12,361 nucleotides of DNA from an uncultured Brevinema sp. (GTDB lineage Bacteria; Spirochaetota; Brevinematia; Brevinematales; Brevinemataceae): assembly GCA_947036575.1 (NCBI GenBank), contig CAMQSH010000049.1, positions 1 through 12,361 on the forward strand, given 5' to 3'. Below the pieces are notes generated by a model. It was not told where the DNA came from, made no database searches, and was given only the letters and a program-made list of their open reading frames with translations. Made by a program: the position numbers and the translations under genes. This document shows positions 5,862 to 12,361 of the stretch, piece by piece (position 1 is the first letter of the stretch; every line of letters begins with the position of its first letter).

Positions 5862-6779
5862 TCAGATAGATTCGCCTTCTATTATTCCTTTTTTTATATG
5901 ATGTTTTTTTAACCATAATATCCAAGATTCTTTTTGAGTTGCACTTGGCACAGTATAAATTTGAGGTTTATTAATATAATTAAAATTCTCACGCTTTATT
6001 AAATTATGATAGGGTAGAATATCAACATAAGAAATACAAGAATATTGCTTAGAGTAATCGGCAATTACTTTAAAGTGGTCTTCTGTATCATTAATAGAAG
6101 GAATAATAGGGCAACGAAGAATTACTTCTTTTTGTTTCTCTTCTAAAAAATCAAGGATTACTTTACAATCAAAATCTTGTCCTAAAAGAGATTTAAAATC
6201 AGATTTGTTAGTAAGTTTGTAATCAAGAAGGTAAATATCTGTAAATTCCAATGATCGCTCTAGATTTTTAAGAGAGATAAAACCACTAATATCGAGACAA
6301 ATATGAATTTCATGATTCTTTAGGGTAGGACCAAGTTCGCAAAGGAAATCCATTTGATTGATTGCTTCACCACCACTAAATGTTACGCCCCCTTGAGAAT
6401 AGGTATAGTAATCTTTATCTTTTAGAGCAATAGTAGATAGCTCATCTACAGAGTAGCGTTGACCAAATTTTCCATAAGCTTTTGAGGGACAAACATCAAT
6501 TAGAGCAAAATTTTCTTCATGTTTTTGAAAATCAATTTTAAGTTTTCCGTCTACAATACTAATGCCATCACCTTGAACAAAATCAATACATTTTTTACAT
6601 AGATCACAACGCTTAGGATCATGCTTTAGTTGTTCTTTTGCTGAGATGGATTCAGGATTGTGACACCAAGGGCAACGAAGAGAACACCCTTTAAAGAAAA
6701 AAGTAGTTCGTATTCCAGGTCCATCATGTATAGAAAAACGTTGCACATCAAAAAGAAGTCCTGTTTTGAGATTAGTCAT
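5862..6779 (-). CDS. Glycyl radical enzyme-activating enzyme (radical SAM)
   Basis: This 305-residue radical-SAM protein would install the glycyl radical on the enzyme encoded just upstream. It uses a reduced [4Fe-4S] cluster and S-adenosylmethionine. Residues 18-41 carry the family signature: HDGPGIRTTFFFKG, then Cys32, Cys36 and Cys39 (C-x3-C-x2-C) in CSLRCPWCHNPE. GGVTFSGGE (130-138) is the SAM-binding segment. An insert at about 53-105 has RCDLCKKC (Cys58, Cys61, Cys64) and a distant VCPSKA (Cys97). These are four cysteines, enough for one auxiliary cluster, whereas many activases of non-PFL radical enzymes carry eight for two clusters. Short PFL-type activases have no such insert. The ATG overlaps the stop of the radical enzyme by 8 bases (ATGACTAA) and has only a weak ribosome site of its own, so translation is probably coupled. 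The stop is TGA. Confidence 0.9.
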   Translation of the reverse strand: MTNLKTGLLFDVQRFSIHDGPGIRTTFFFKGCSLRCPWCHNPESISAKEQLKHDPKRCDLCKKCIDFVQGDGISIVDGKLKIDFQKHEENFALIDVCPSKAYGKFGQRYSVDELSTIALKDKDYYTYSQGGVTFSGGEAINQMDFLCELGPTLKNHEIHICLDISGFISLKNLERSLEFTDIYLLDYKLTNKSDFKSLLGQDFDCKVILDFLEEKQKEVILRCPIIPSINDTEDHFKVIADYSKQYSCISYVDILPYHNLIKRENFNYINKPQIYTVPSATQKESWILWLKKHHIKKGIIEGESI

Positions 6780-9060
6780 TACAAGTTCTTGCTAATATTT
6801 CTCTTTGCACATCATCTTCTAAGTTTACAAAACGGGCACTAAATCCCCCTACACGAACAGTGAGATTTTTGTAAGCTTCTGGATTTTGATAAGCTGCTTG
6901 TAATTCTTCAGCTCCAACAACAGTTACCATGAGTTGAGGACCACCTTTTTTGAAGTAAGTATGAAAAAGTGCTTTAATATTATTTCTATCTTTATTAAAT
7001 ATCCTTTTTGAAAATTTAATGTTTTGGACACTACCAGCATGAATGTCAGCACGCATCTTAGCAAGAGAATTAAGCATAGCTGTAGGACCGTTAAGATCAG
7101 CACCACTTTGAGGGTTATTTCCATTACTCATGTATAATCCTGCAATACGTCCATCAGGAGAAGATGCTGTTGCTCGTCCCCATTCTGTATTTACTTGATT
7201 GTTGATAACAACAACAAGCCAACTGTCTAATCCAATTTTAGGAGCAAGATTACGGATTTCGTTACAAATATACTCATGAAGATCTTTGGCAATTTCATCA
7301 GCGTAATCATCATCATTTCCATATTTAGGAGCATCTACAAACTCTTGTTTTAGATCAAGATGATTATCAAAATCTTTTTCGAGAACTTTTTGTATTGTTT
7401 CTAAAGTATATTTTTTCTCTTCAAAGACAAGCTTTTTGATTGCTACAAGAGAATCGGCAGCATTCATATTTCCATACATTTCATTAGTTCCACCAAGATG
7501 TTTGACACCACCATCAAGAGTCATTTTACCACGACTGATACAATCATCTGTAAGAATACTAGTGAAGATAAAGCCTACTTGATCATTCATTGACTTGTAA
7601 GAAAAAGCATGAGCATCTCCCGTAAGTTCTATATAGTATTTGAGAAGTTTTTTATACTCTGCAAAAAACTCTTCGAAAGTAGTGATATCTTTCATTTTTT
7701 TCATTTCTAAAGTGCCATATTTGTTTTTATAATCCCACTGATCAATTCCATCATGAATCATAATCGTAAGAATTTTGAGAACATTAAGACAAGAGTTTGG
7801 TGTACCAATTCCTTGACCAGAAAGTACAAATTCTCCACATCCAAAAGGTGCGTATTGTTCTGCCATTTTTTCATCAACTTGCATTGCATTCATGACAGCA
7901 GGGATATTTATATCATCGTTGTAAAGAATAGGGTAGGTTGTTCCTGCCCCTATACAATCGAGAGCTTGATTGTAAATATCTTGATTCATTCCCTCATAAA
8001 TACGGAGAGTAAATTGAGGTTCTACAAGATTAGCTCGTTTTGTTGCTTCTATAGAGAGACGACAAAACACGTCTGCATTTTCAGGATTACGTCGACCTTT
8101 TCCACCAACGAGAACACGCCCATTTACATTAGTACGTTTTACTTCTATCAATCTCCATTGACATTCAATATATTCTATAGCTTCTTGTTCTGTAAGCACA
8201 CCATTTTTTAAGTCATTAACTAGGTAGTCACCAAGATAATCATCCATTCGTCCAAAATTTACTACTCCAGCTAAAGAAGAATAAAGCCATGCTAATTGCA
8301 TAGCTGAAACAAAAGAGTCAGCCTTGTCATTTTCAATTTTATGGAGAGCAACTAATAGACGCTCCATTTGTATTTTTCGTTTTGGAGAAAGATTTTCTGT
8401 TTGTAATTTTGTTTCTACTTCAGTAATATGATGTTTGATAACAGTTTGCAATAAAGATAAAGCTTGTATCATTGAATCATATTCTGAAGAAGAATCTGGA
8501 TTTTCTGTTTTTTTTGATAAAATTAACTCTTTTAATCCTGCTATACCATAATCAAGAAGAAGATTGTACTTTAAATACATGCCACTAAAACGTGCAGTGA
8601 TAATAGCTGGAAAAAGAACATCTACAAATCGACCAAGTACATCACCTTGAAGTTTTTCTTTATAGAATATTTCTCTAGTATCATTTTCTTTCCAATACTG
8701 TCTTAGATATTCAAATTCTTTATCATGCTCAGATCCTAATGTTTTAGAGAGTTTGTCTAATTGATCAAAATTACAATAATGCCCAGGACCTCCTACAGAA
8801 GTTACAGATCCAAAACCAATAACTAAAGCATCAAATCTTCCTAAAATCAAATCATCTTCATACATAGGACGGAAAACTTTAGGAAATAATGTGGAAAGAC
8901 AATCTAATTCTCTTTGAAATTTTTGTTCTTTAGTATATGTACTGTGGGCCTTTGTATAGTCTAAGATTGTTTGTAGATGCTCATAAGGAGTAATATATAA
9001 GGGCTCTTTGGGGGCAACAGCAACATTTGTTTGATTTTTTTTAACAGCACGTTCTATCAT
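6772..9060 (-). CDS. Glycyl radical enzyme of the non-PFL (dehydratase/lyase-like) class
   Basis: From the ATG complementary to 9058-9060 the protein has 762 residues. The frame is open further to a TTG at 9075, but GAGGAG (complement of 9068-9073) sits 7 bases before the ATG, which fixes the start. The C-terminal motif TVRVGGFSARF carries the radical glycine at Gly739. The active-site cysteine is Cys408 in YAPFGCGEF, with Glu410 two residues on. Pyruvate formate-lyase has adjacent Cys-Cys there. Glycerol and choline lyases have GCxE, usually GCVE. GPGHY (His94) and LYNDDINIPAVM also match the dehydratase/lyase branch. Such enzymes cleave C-O, C-N or C-C bonds by radical chemistry in anaerobes. 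With a divergent fructose-type PTS and a DeoR regulator beside it, a phosphorylated sugar, anhydrohexitol or polyol is a plausible substrate. Automatic annotation as formate acetyltransferase would probably be wrong. Confidence 0.88.
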   Translation of the reverse strand: MIERAVKKNQTNVAVAPKEPLYITPYEHLQTILDYTKAHSTYTKEQKFQRELDCLSTLFPKVFRPMYEDDLILGRFDALVIGFGSVTSVGGPGHYCNFDQLDKLSKTLGSEHDKEFEYLRQYWKENDTREIFYKEKLQGDVLGRFVDVLFPAIITARFSGMYLKYNLLLDYGIAGLKELILSKKTENPDSSSEYDSMIQALSLLQTVIKHHITEVETKLQTENLSPKRKIQMERLLVALHKIENDKADSFVSAMQLAWLYSSLAGVVNFGRMDDYLGDYLVNDLKNGVLTEQEAIEYIECQWRLIEVKRTNVNGRVLVGGKGRRNPENADVFCRLSIEATKRANLVEPQFTLRIYEGMNQDIYNQALDCIGAGTTYPILYNDDINIPAVMNAMQVDEKMAEQYAPFGCGEFVLSGQGIGTPNSCLNVLKILTIMIHDGIDQWDYKNKYGTLEMKKMKDITTFEEFFAEYKKLLKYYIELTGDAHAFSYKSMNDQVGFIFTSILTDDCISRGKMTLDGGVKHLGGTNEMYGNMNAADSLVAIKKLVFEEKKYTLETIQKVLEKDFDNHLDLKQEFVDAPKYGNDDDYADEIAKDLHEYICNEIRNLAPKIGLDSWLVVVINNQVNTEWGRATASSPDGRIAGLYMSNGNNPQSGADLNGPTAMLNSLAKMRADIHAGSVQNIKFSKRIFNKDRNNIKALFHTYFKKGGPQLMVTVVGAEELQAAYQNPEAYKNLTVRVGGFSARFVNLEDDVQREILARTCND

Positions 9061-9089
9061 ATAGAATCTCCTCAATTTATTATTTGATG

Positions 9090-9118
9090 ATAATATATTT
9101 TCTTTAAAGAATTGTTAA
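9090..9118 (-). promoter_or_regulatory. Promoter of the glycyl radical enzyme operon
   Basis: On the minus strand TTAACA (complement of 9113-9118) is followed after 17 bases by TATTAT (complement of 9090-9095). Each hexamer matches consensus at 5 of 6 positions. The start would fall near 9083, leaving a short leader of about 23 bases with the GAGGAG ribosome site. A weaker alternative uses the TTGACT within the palindrome at 9191-9224. Confidence 0.6.
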
Positions 9119-9141
9119 CGATCAAATATATATGATTTTTG

Positions 9142-9158
9142 AATGAATAGTGTTCATT
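9142..9158. promoter_or_regulatory. Small inverted repeat upstream of the glycyl radical promoter
   Basis: AATGAA-TAGTG-TTCATT is a perfect 6-bp inverted repeat with a 5-base centre, 24 bp upstream of the -35 of the radical-enzyme promoter. It is a candidate regulator site. GAATGAATAGTGT (9141-9153) also occurs in inverse orientation at 868-880, just upstream of the first DeoR promoter. Confidence 0.35.
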
Positions 9159-9190
9159 TGTATAATATAGTGTAGCATTTTTTTTGTATT

Positions 9191-9224
9191 CAGTCAATAG
9201 AAATTATATTATTTTTATTGACTG
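9191..9224. promoter_or_regulatory. 34-bp palindrome in the divergent intergenic region (candidate operator)
   Basis: Arms of 13 bases (9191-9203 and 9212-9224) match at 12 of 13 positions around the spacer TTATATTA. Each arm contains CAGTCAATA or its complement. The complement reads TTGACT, a good -35, facing outward on both strands. It lies between the divergent radical-enzyme and regulator genes, so a regulator bound here could affect both directions. The neighbouring DeoR-type protein is the likeliest binder. Confidence 0.55.
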
Positions 9225-9302
9225 ATACTTTATTCAATAGTAAATAATAAGTTATTTAGCGTGTTATAATCAAAAGATGTAATTCTATTTTGATTTTTTG
9301 TA

Positions 9303-9331
9303 TTGATTTTATAAGAGAAATTTGATATAAT
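9303..9331 (+). promoter_or_regulatory. Promoter of the second DeoR-type regulator, predicted leaderless
   Basis: TTGATT (9303-9308) is followed after 17 bases by a perfect extended -10, TGATATAAT (9323-9331). The distance to the ATG at 9338 puts the expected transcription start on or beside the start codon. Another extended -10, TGTTATAAT (9262-9270), lacks a -35 at the right distance but could give a leader of about 60 bases. Confidence 0.6.
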
Positions 9332-9337
9332 AATATT

Positions 9338-10087
9338 ATGAAAAACAATATAGATATTTTGCAATATATTCAATCACGAAAAAATGTTAAACTTACAGAC
9401 ATTGCTAAAAAGTATGATATTTCCTTACCTACAGTTAGGAGATATGTTACTGCATGGGAAAAGGAAGAGTTAATTCAAAGGACTCACGGTTCTGTACATG
9501 TTGTCAATAGTGCAAAATTTTCTTTAAAACATCGTATGTATAAAAATATAGAACAAAAAAAACAAATTGCCAAGTTGGCAGTGTCTATTATTAATGAAGG
9601 CGATACAATTTTTTTAGGGGGAGGAACCACTATTGCTTGTATGTGTGAGCACCTTACAGAGTTTTCCCAATTAAATATTATCACTAATTCTCTTTATGTG
9701 ATTGATTTTTTTGCTTCTTATAGGAATATCTCCATTATTTGCACAGGGGGTGTTTTAATCCACGATGACGATGCTTTTACAGGTAATTTTACAAAAATTC
9801 TTTATGAAAAACTTTATGCAGATAAAGTTTTTTTAGGAGCAGAAGCAATTCATCCACAAATGGGGCTTTCTAAAAATGTTCGATTGGAAGAGCTTAATGA
9901 ACACTTTATGATAGAACGTGGTGCAAAAAAAATCATCCTTGCTAGCTCTGAAAAAATTAGTAAAGTTTTACCTCTGATTATAAGTCCTATAGAATATATA
10001 GATATACTTATTACAGATTCTTTAATATCTGAAGAAAATCTACACGCTTTCAATCACAATCAAGTCCAAGTCTTTATTCCTAAATAG
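9338..10087 (+). CDS. DeoR-family sugar-responsive transcriptional regulator (operon 2)
   Basis: This 249-residue protein has a DeoR winged helix-turn-helix at about residues 18-39 (KLTDIAKKYDISLPTVRRYV) followed by RTHGSVHVV, the usual wing. The DeoRC sensor domain contains NEGDTIFLGGGTTIACM (86-102), the phosphosugar-binding loop, and ITD in ILITDSLIS near the C-terminus. It is divergent from the glycyl radical operon and 194 bp upstream of the PTS EIIA-EIIBC pair, so it probably controls both, through the palindromes at 9191-9224 and 10222-10236. No ribosome site lies in the 15 bases before the ATG. The helix-turn-helix starts so close to the N-terminus that no later start is reasonable, which points to leaderless or weak initiation. 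The stop is TAG, and no clear hairpin terminator follows. Confidence 0.85.
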   Translation: MKNNIDILQYIQSRKNVKLTDIAKKYDISLPTVRRYVTAWEKEELIQRTHGSVHVVNSAKFSLKHRMYKNIEQKKQIAKLAVSIINEGDTIFLGGGTTIACMCEHLTEFSQLNIITNSLYVIDFFASYRNISIICTGGVLIHDDDAFTGNFTKILYEKLYADKVFLGAEAIHPQMGLSKNVRLEELNEHFMIERGAKKIILASSEKISKVLPLIISPIEYIDILITDSLISEENLHAFNHNQVQVFIPK

Positions 10088-10202
10088 ATTTCCATTTTTT
10101 ATTTTTTATCTCATTATTGCTCGTTTCATTGTCCATTAAAATATTTTTTATTTATTATATACTAACAATATACATAAAAAAGAATAAATATAGAAAATAT
10201 AA

Positions 10203-10230
10203 TTGACATTTTTGATCGATATTGTATACT
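10203..10230 (+). promoter_or_regulatory. Promoter of the EIIA-EIIBC operon
   Basis: A perfect TTGACA (10203-10208) is followed after 16 bases by TATACT (10225-10230). The start near 10237 leaves a leader of about 45 bases before the ATG at 10282. This places the earlier in-frame ATT-type start at 10222 inside the -10 and excludes it. Confidence 0.75.
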
Positions 10231-10236
10231 ATACAA
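10222..10236. promoter_or_regulatory. Perfect palindrome over the -10 (candidate operator)
   Basis: TTGTATA-C-TATACAA is a perfect 7-bp inverted repeat centred at 10229, covering the -10 hexamer. A repressor bound here would block RNA polymerase directly. A partial version, TTGTATAATATAG, occurs at 9158-9170 upstream of the radical-enzyme promoter, suggesting one regulator for both units. Confidence 0.6.
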
Positions 10237-10281
10237 AGTTATATTAACTATAATACAAATATAAAATTTAAGGAGTTATAC

Positions 10282-10752
10282 ATGGATATTTTATCTATTG
10301 ATTTAATTGATACAAATATTTCTTTTGAAACAAAGGAAGAAGTTTTTAGATTTGTGTCAGAAAAAATACATGAAGCTGGGATTGTTGATAATCCAACTTC
10401 TTATTATGATGCTTTAGTTACTAGAGAAAAATTATCTTCAACAGCTTTAGGTAATTCTTTTGCTATTCCTCATGGTATTTCAGACAATATAAAAAATCCT
10501 GCAGTAGGTATCATAAAACTATCAAAACCACTATTATGGATAGATGAATCTGATGATCCATTACCAGCAGAACTTATCGATTGTATTTTTTATTTGGCAA
10601 TACCATCTTCAAAAAATGTAGGAGCAGACAATCTACATGTAGAAATTTTATCTAAAATTTGTTGTTCTATTTTGGAGGATGAATTTTGTGAAAAGGTATT
10701 AAAAGAAACAGATGTAAATCAATTATATGATCATTTCAAATCAATACTATAG
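10282..10752 (+). CDS. PTS fructose-type EIIA phosphocarrier (operon 2)
   Basis: The start is the ATG at 10282, with AAGGAG 6 bases upstream, giving 156 residues. The frame is open 20 codons earlier, but those overlap the promoter. This is a cytoplasmic type 2 EIIA that relays phosphate from HPr to the EIIB domain of the next gene. The active site is LGNSFAIPHGISD (56-68), with His64 phosphorylated. REKLSSTALG before it is the normal lead-in, and a VEILSKI helix follows further on. It differs clearly in sequence from the EIIA at 5045-5503, so each probably serves its own EIIBC. The gene lies 28 bases before EIIBC, in the same transcript. The order (EIIA first) is the reverse of operon 1. Confidence 0.9.
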   Translation: MDILSIDLIDTNISFETKEEVFRFVSEKIHEAGIVDNPTSYYDALVTREKLSSTALGNSFAIPHGISDNIKNPAVGIIKLSKPLLWIDESDDPLPAELIDCIFYLAIPSSKNVGADNLHVEILSKICCSILEDEFCEKVLKETDVNQLYDHFKSIL

Positions 10753-10780
10753 GATAAATAAATATGTTTAGGAGTTTAAC

Positions 10781-12202
10781 ATGGCATCAAAAAAAATAAT
10801 AGCGGTTACAGGTTGTCCTACAGGGATAGCTCATACTTTTTTAGCCGCAAAAAGTCTTATTACAGCAGCAGAGGTTGCTGGCTATGAGATGAAAGTTGAA
10901 ACACACGGAGCGGCAGGAGCTGAAAATGTTCTATCAGAAAGTGATATTCAAGAGGCTGTAGGGATTATCGTAGCATGTGATAAACCAGTTGATCTTACAC
11001 GTTTTCATGGAAAAAAAATGATCAAAGTTCCTGTTAAAATGGGAATTAGAGCTCCTCAAGATCTTATTACTAAAGTATTAGATGATAGTACTCCTATTTT
11101 TCAGACAGATACTATTCATAAACAAGAAATACAATCATCAAGCACAGTATACCAAGCTTTAATGAATGGAGTTTCTTATATGATTCCTTTTGTTATTACA
11201 GGGGGATTACTTATCGCTATTGCTCTTGCTTTAGGTGGAGAATCAACGCCAAAAGGATTAGTCATTCCAGAGGGAAATCTATGGAATCAAGTTCTTAATA
11301 TTGGTGTTGTTGCTTTCACATTAATGATACCTGTATTGTCTGGATATATTGCCTATGCTATTGGAGAAAGGGCTGCGTTTCCTGCTGGATTGATAGGTGG
11401 TTGGATTGCTAACAATGGATCATTTTATGGGGCTTCTGCTGGAACAGGATTTCTTGGTGCTATTGTTGCTGGATTTGCTGTAGGTTATTTTGTTAAATGG
11501 ATGAAATCTTGGAAATATCCTTCTTTAATTGAACCTATTGTCCCTTTAATGATTATTCCTATATGTTCAACACTGTTTATTGGTGCATTATTTATCTATA
11601 TTATTGGAGCTCCTATTGCTGGAATGATGCTTGCTTTAACCAATATGCTTGTTTCTTTATCAACAGGAAATTTAATAGTACTTGGTATTATAATGGGACT
11701 AATGCAAGGATTCGATATGGGAGGACCTGTTGGAAAAGTAGTTCTATTATTTAACATTGGATTACTTGCAGAAGGAAGAATAGAATTTATGGGAGCACAA
11801 GCTGTTGCTATACCTGTAGCACCTTTGGGTATGAGTTTAGCAGTCTTGATTGGGAAAAAATGGAATCTTTTTACTGAAATGGAAATTAATAATGCAAAAG
11901 CATCTTTTGCTATGGGATTAGTAGGTATTTCAGAAGGAGCTATTCCTTTTGCTGTTAAAGATCCATTAACTGTTATTCCTTCAAATATGATAGGTAGTGC
12001 AGTAGCATGTTGTCTTGCATTTATTTTAGGAATAGGTTGTAATGTTGCTCATGGTGGTCCTATAATTATCTTATTAGGTGGATTTACAAAACCTTTATTG
12101 GCATTATTCTGTATGATAGGAGGTTCTGTAGTGACAGCACTAGTAGCCGTAGGATTAAAACTAAGCAGAAGAAATTCAAAAGAAAAATCAATTGTTCAAT
12201 AA
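10781..12202 (+). CDS. PTS fructose-family transporter subunit EIIBC (operon 2)
   Basis: This 473-residue transporter has an N-terminal EIIB domain (about 1-103) starting with VTGCPTGIAHTF, where Cys12 is phosphorylated. The membrane EIIC domain (about 122-465) contains MNGVSYMIPFVITGG (128-142), FDMGGPVGKVV (311-321), GISEGAIPFAVKDP (382-395) and AHGG (423-426). The block that is DMGGPVNK in operon 1 reads DMGGPVGK here, with Gly318 in place of Asn. The TEGAIPF block reads SEGAIPF. These are conserved EIIC positions, so the imported sugar may differ from fructose. AGGAG precedes the ATG. With its EIIA and the divergent glycyl radical enzyme it probably feeds a phosphorylated sugar or anhydrohexitol to that enzyme, which is inference from context. 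A strong terminator follows at 12270-12308. Confidence 0.9.
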   Translation: MASKKIIAVTGCPTGIAHTFLAAKSLITAAEVAGYEMKVETHGAAGAENVLSESDIQEAVGIIVACDKPVDLTRFHGKKMIKVPVKMGIRAPQDLITKVLDDSTPIFQTDTIHKQEIQSSSTVYQALMNGVSYMIPFVITGGLLIAIALALGGESTPKGLVIPEGNLWNQVLNIGVVAFTLMIPVLSGYIAYAIGERAAFPAGLIGGWIANNGSFYGASAGTGFLGAIVAGFAVGYFVKWMKSWKYPSLIEPIVPLMIIPICSTLFIGALFIYIIGAPIAGMMLALTNMLVSLSTGNLIVLGIIMGLMQGFDMGGPVGKVVLLFNIGLLAEGRIEFMGAQAVAIPVAPLGMSLAVLIGKKWNLFTEMEINNAKASFAMGLVGISEGAIPFAVKDPLTVIPSNMIGSAVACCLAFILGIGCNVAHGGPIIILLGGFTKPLLALFCMIGGSVVTALVAVGLKLSRRNSKEKSIVQ

Positions 12203-12252
12203 AATATTCAAATTTTACTTACTATATTTATAGTAAATTAAAGAGACCAATG

Positions 12253-12359
12253 TCTCGTGAAATTGGGGTAAAGCTCCCATGTTTTATAAAAACATGGGAG
12301 CTTTTTTTAGAGAATAGCGAGATAATAAACGAAGTGAAATTATCGAAATTATTGTCTTA
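12253..12359 (+). repeat. Terminator-bearing intergenic repeat, copy 2
   Basis: This is the second copy of the element at 5560-5670. TCTCG (12253-12257) can pair with CGAGA (12318-12322) around the terminator. GATAAT (12321-12326) can instead pair with ATTATC (12339-12344). The 35 bases at 12309-12343 are identical to copy 1 although they lie beyond the T-run. Just upstream, GAGAC-CAAT-GTCTC forms a small extra hairpin. The window ends right after the repeat. Confidence 0.8.
12270..12308 (+). terminator. Rho-independent terminator of operon 2
   Basis: A perfect 16-bp stem pairs 12270-12285 with 12289-12304 around the loop ATA, with seven T's at 12302-12308. It lies 67 bases after the EIIBC stop. 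All pairs are Watson-Crick, unlike copy 1, so it could also act on the opposite strand. Confidence 0.9.
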
Positions 12360-12361
12360 TG

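Noticed and set aside
7753..8211. 152-codon open frame on the plus strand inside the radical enzyme gene
   Set aside because: It is antisense to a well-conserved coding region, has no ribosome site or family features, and looks like a shadow frame.
6772..9060. Annotation as pyruvate formate-lyase
   Set aside because: The adjacent Cys-Cys pair is missing. The active site reads GCGE, as in the dehydratase/lyase branch.
9061..9075. Upstream TTG start for the glycyl radical enzyme
   Set aside because: It would place the GAGGAG ribosome site inside the gene. The ATG at 9060 has ideal spacing.
10222..10281. Longer start for the second EIIA
   Set aside because: The extra 20 codons overlap the -10 box and palindrome and do not resemble EIIA. 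The ATG at 10282 has AAGGAG.
1..12361. CRISPR array, insertion sequence or prophage att sites
   Set aside because: No regularly spaced repeats, transposase or integrase genes, or target-site duplications were seen.

Overview
The window is AT-rich bacterial DNA with standard stop codons (TGA is used as a stop, so it is not a mollicute code). It comes from a fermentative, oxygen-avoiding organism: it carries an O2-sensitive glycyl radical enzyme with its radical-SAM activase and two fructose-family PTS transporters. A CreD-like membrane protein at the left edge suggests a bacterium with a Gram-negative-type envelope. A low-GC spirochaete would fit, but this is a weak guess and no marker gene fixes the taxon.

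Layout. (1) Positions 1-953: the 5' end of a creD-like gene on the minus strand with a good promoter, then about 650 bp without genes that is rich in inverted repeats. (2) Positions 954-5503: a DeoR-family regulator, then a four-gene operon (class II ketose-bisphosphate aldolase, PfkB sugar-phosphate kinase, PTS EIIBC, PTS EIIA) with its own promoter, a repeated operator-like motif and a leader hairpin. The genes overlap by one base (TAATG) or lie a few bases apart. (3) Positions 5504-5861: a convergent intergenic region with two terminators, the first inside a repeat element. (4) Positions 5862-9060: a glycyl radical enzyme and its activase on the minus strand, overlapping by 8 bases. (5) Positions 9061-12361: a divergent second DeoR-type regulator, then PTS EIIA and EIIBC, ending in a second copy of the same terminator-bearing repeat.

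How it may work. Each half looks like a sugar-responsive module: a PTS imports and phosphorylates a sugar, and a DeoR-type repressor senses a sugar phosphate. In the left half a kinase and aldolase would then split the bisphosphate into trioses. In the right half a glycyl radical enzyme would act on the PTS product or a compound derived from it. This resembles the E. coli pairing of fructose-like PTS genes with pflD/pflC, and the YbiW/PflD anhydrohexitol-phosphate lyases.

Most unusual points. The aldolase has Tyr where the third zinc-binding His is expected, and its GGSG phosphate loop is altered. The kinase in the same operon departs from both PfkB signatures. The radical enzyme has GCGE at its active site and not the Cys-Cys of pyruvate formate-lyase. 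The second DeoR gene appears to be transcribed without a leader. The two operon-end terminators share flanking sequence beyond the stem, while the stem itself covaries.
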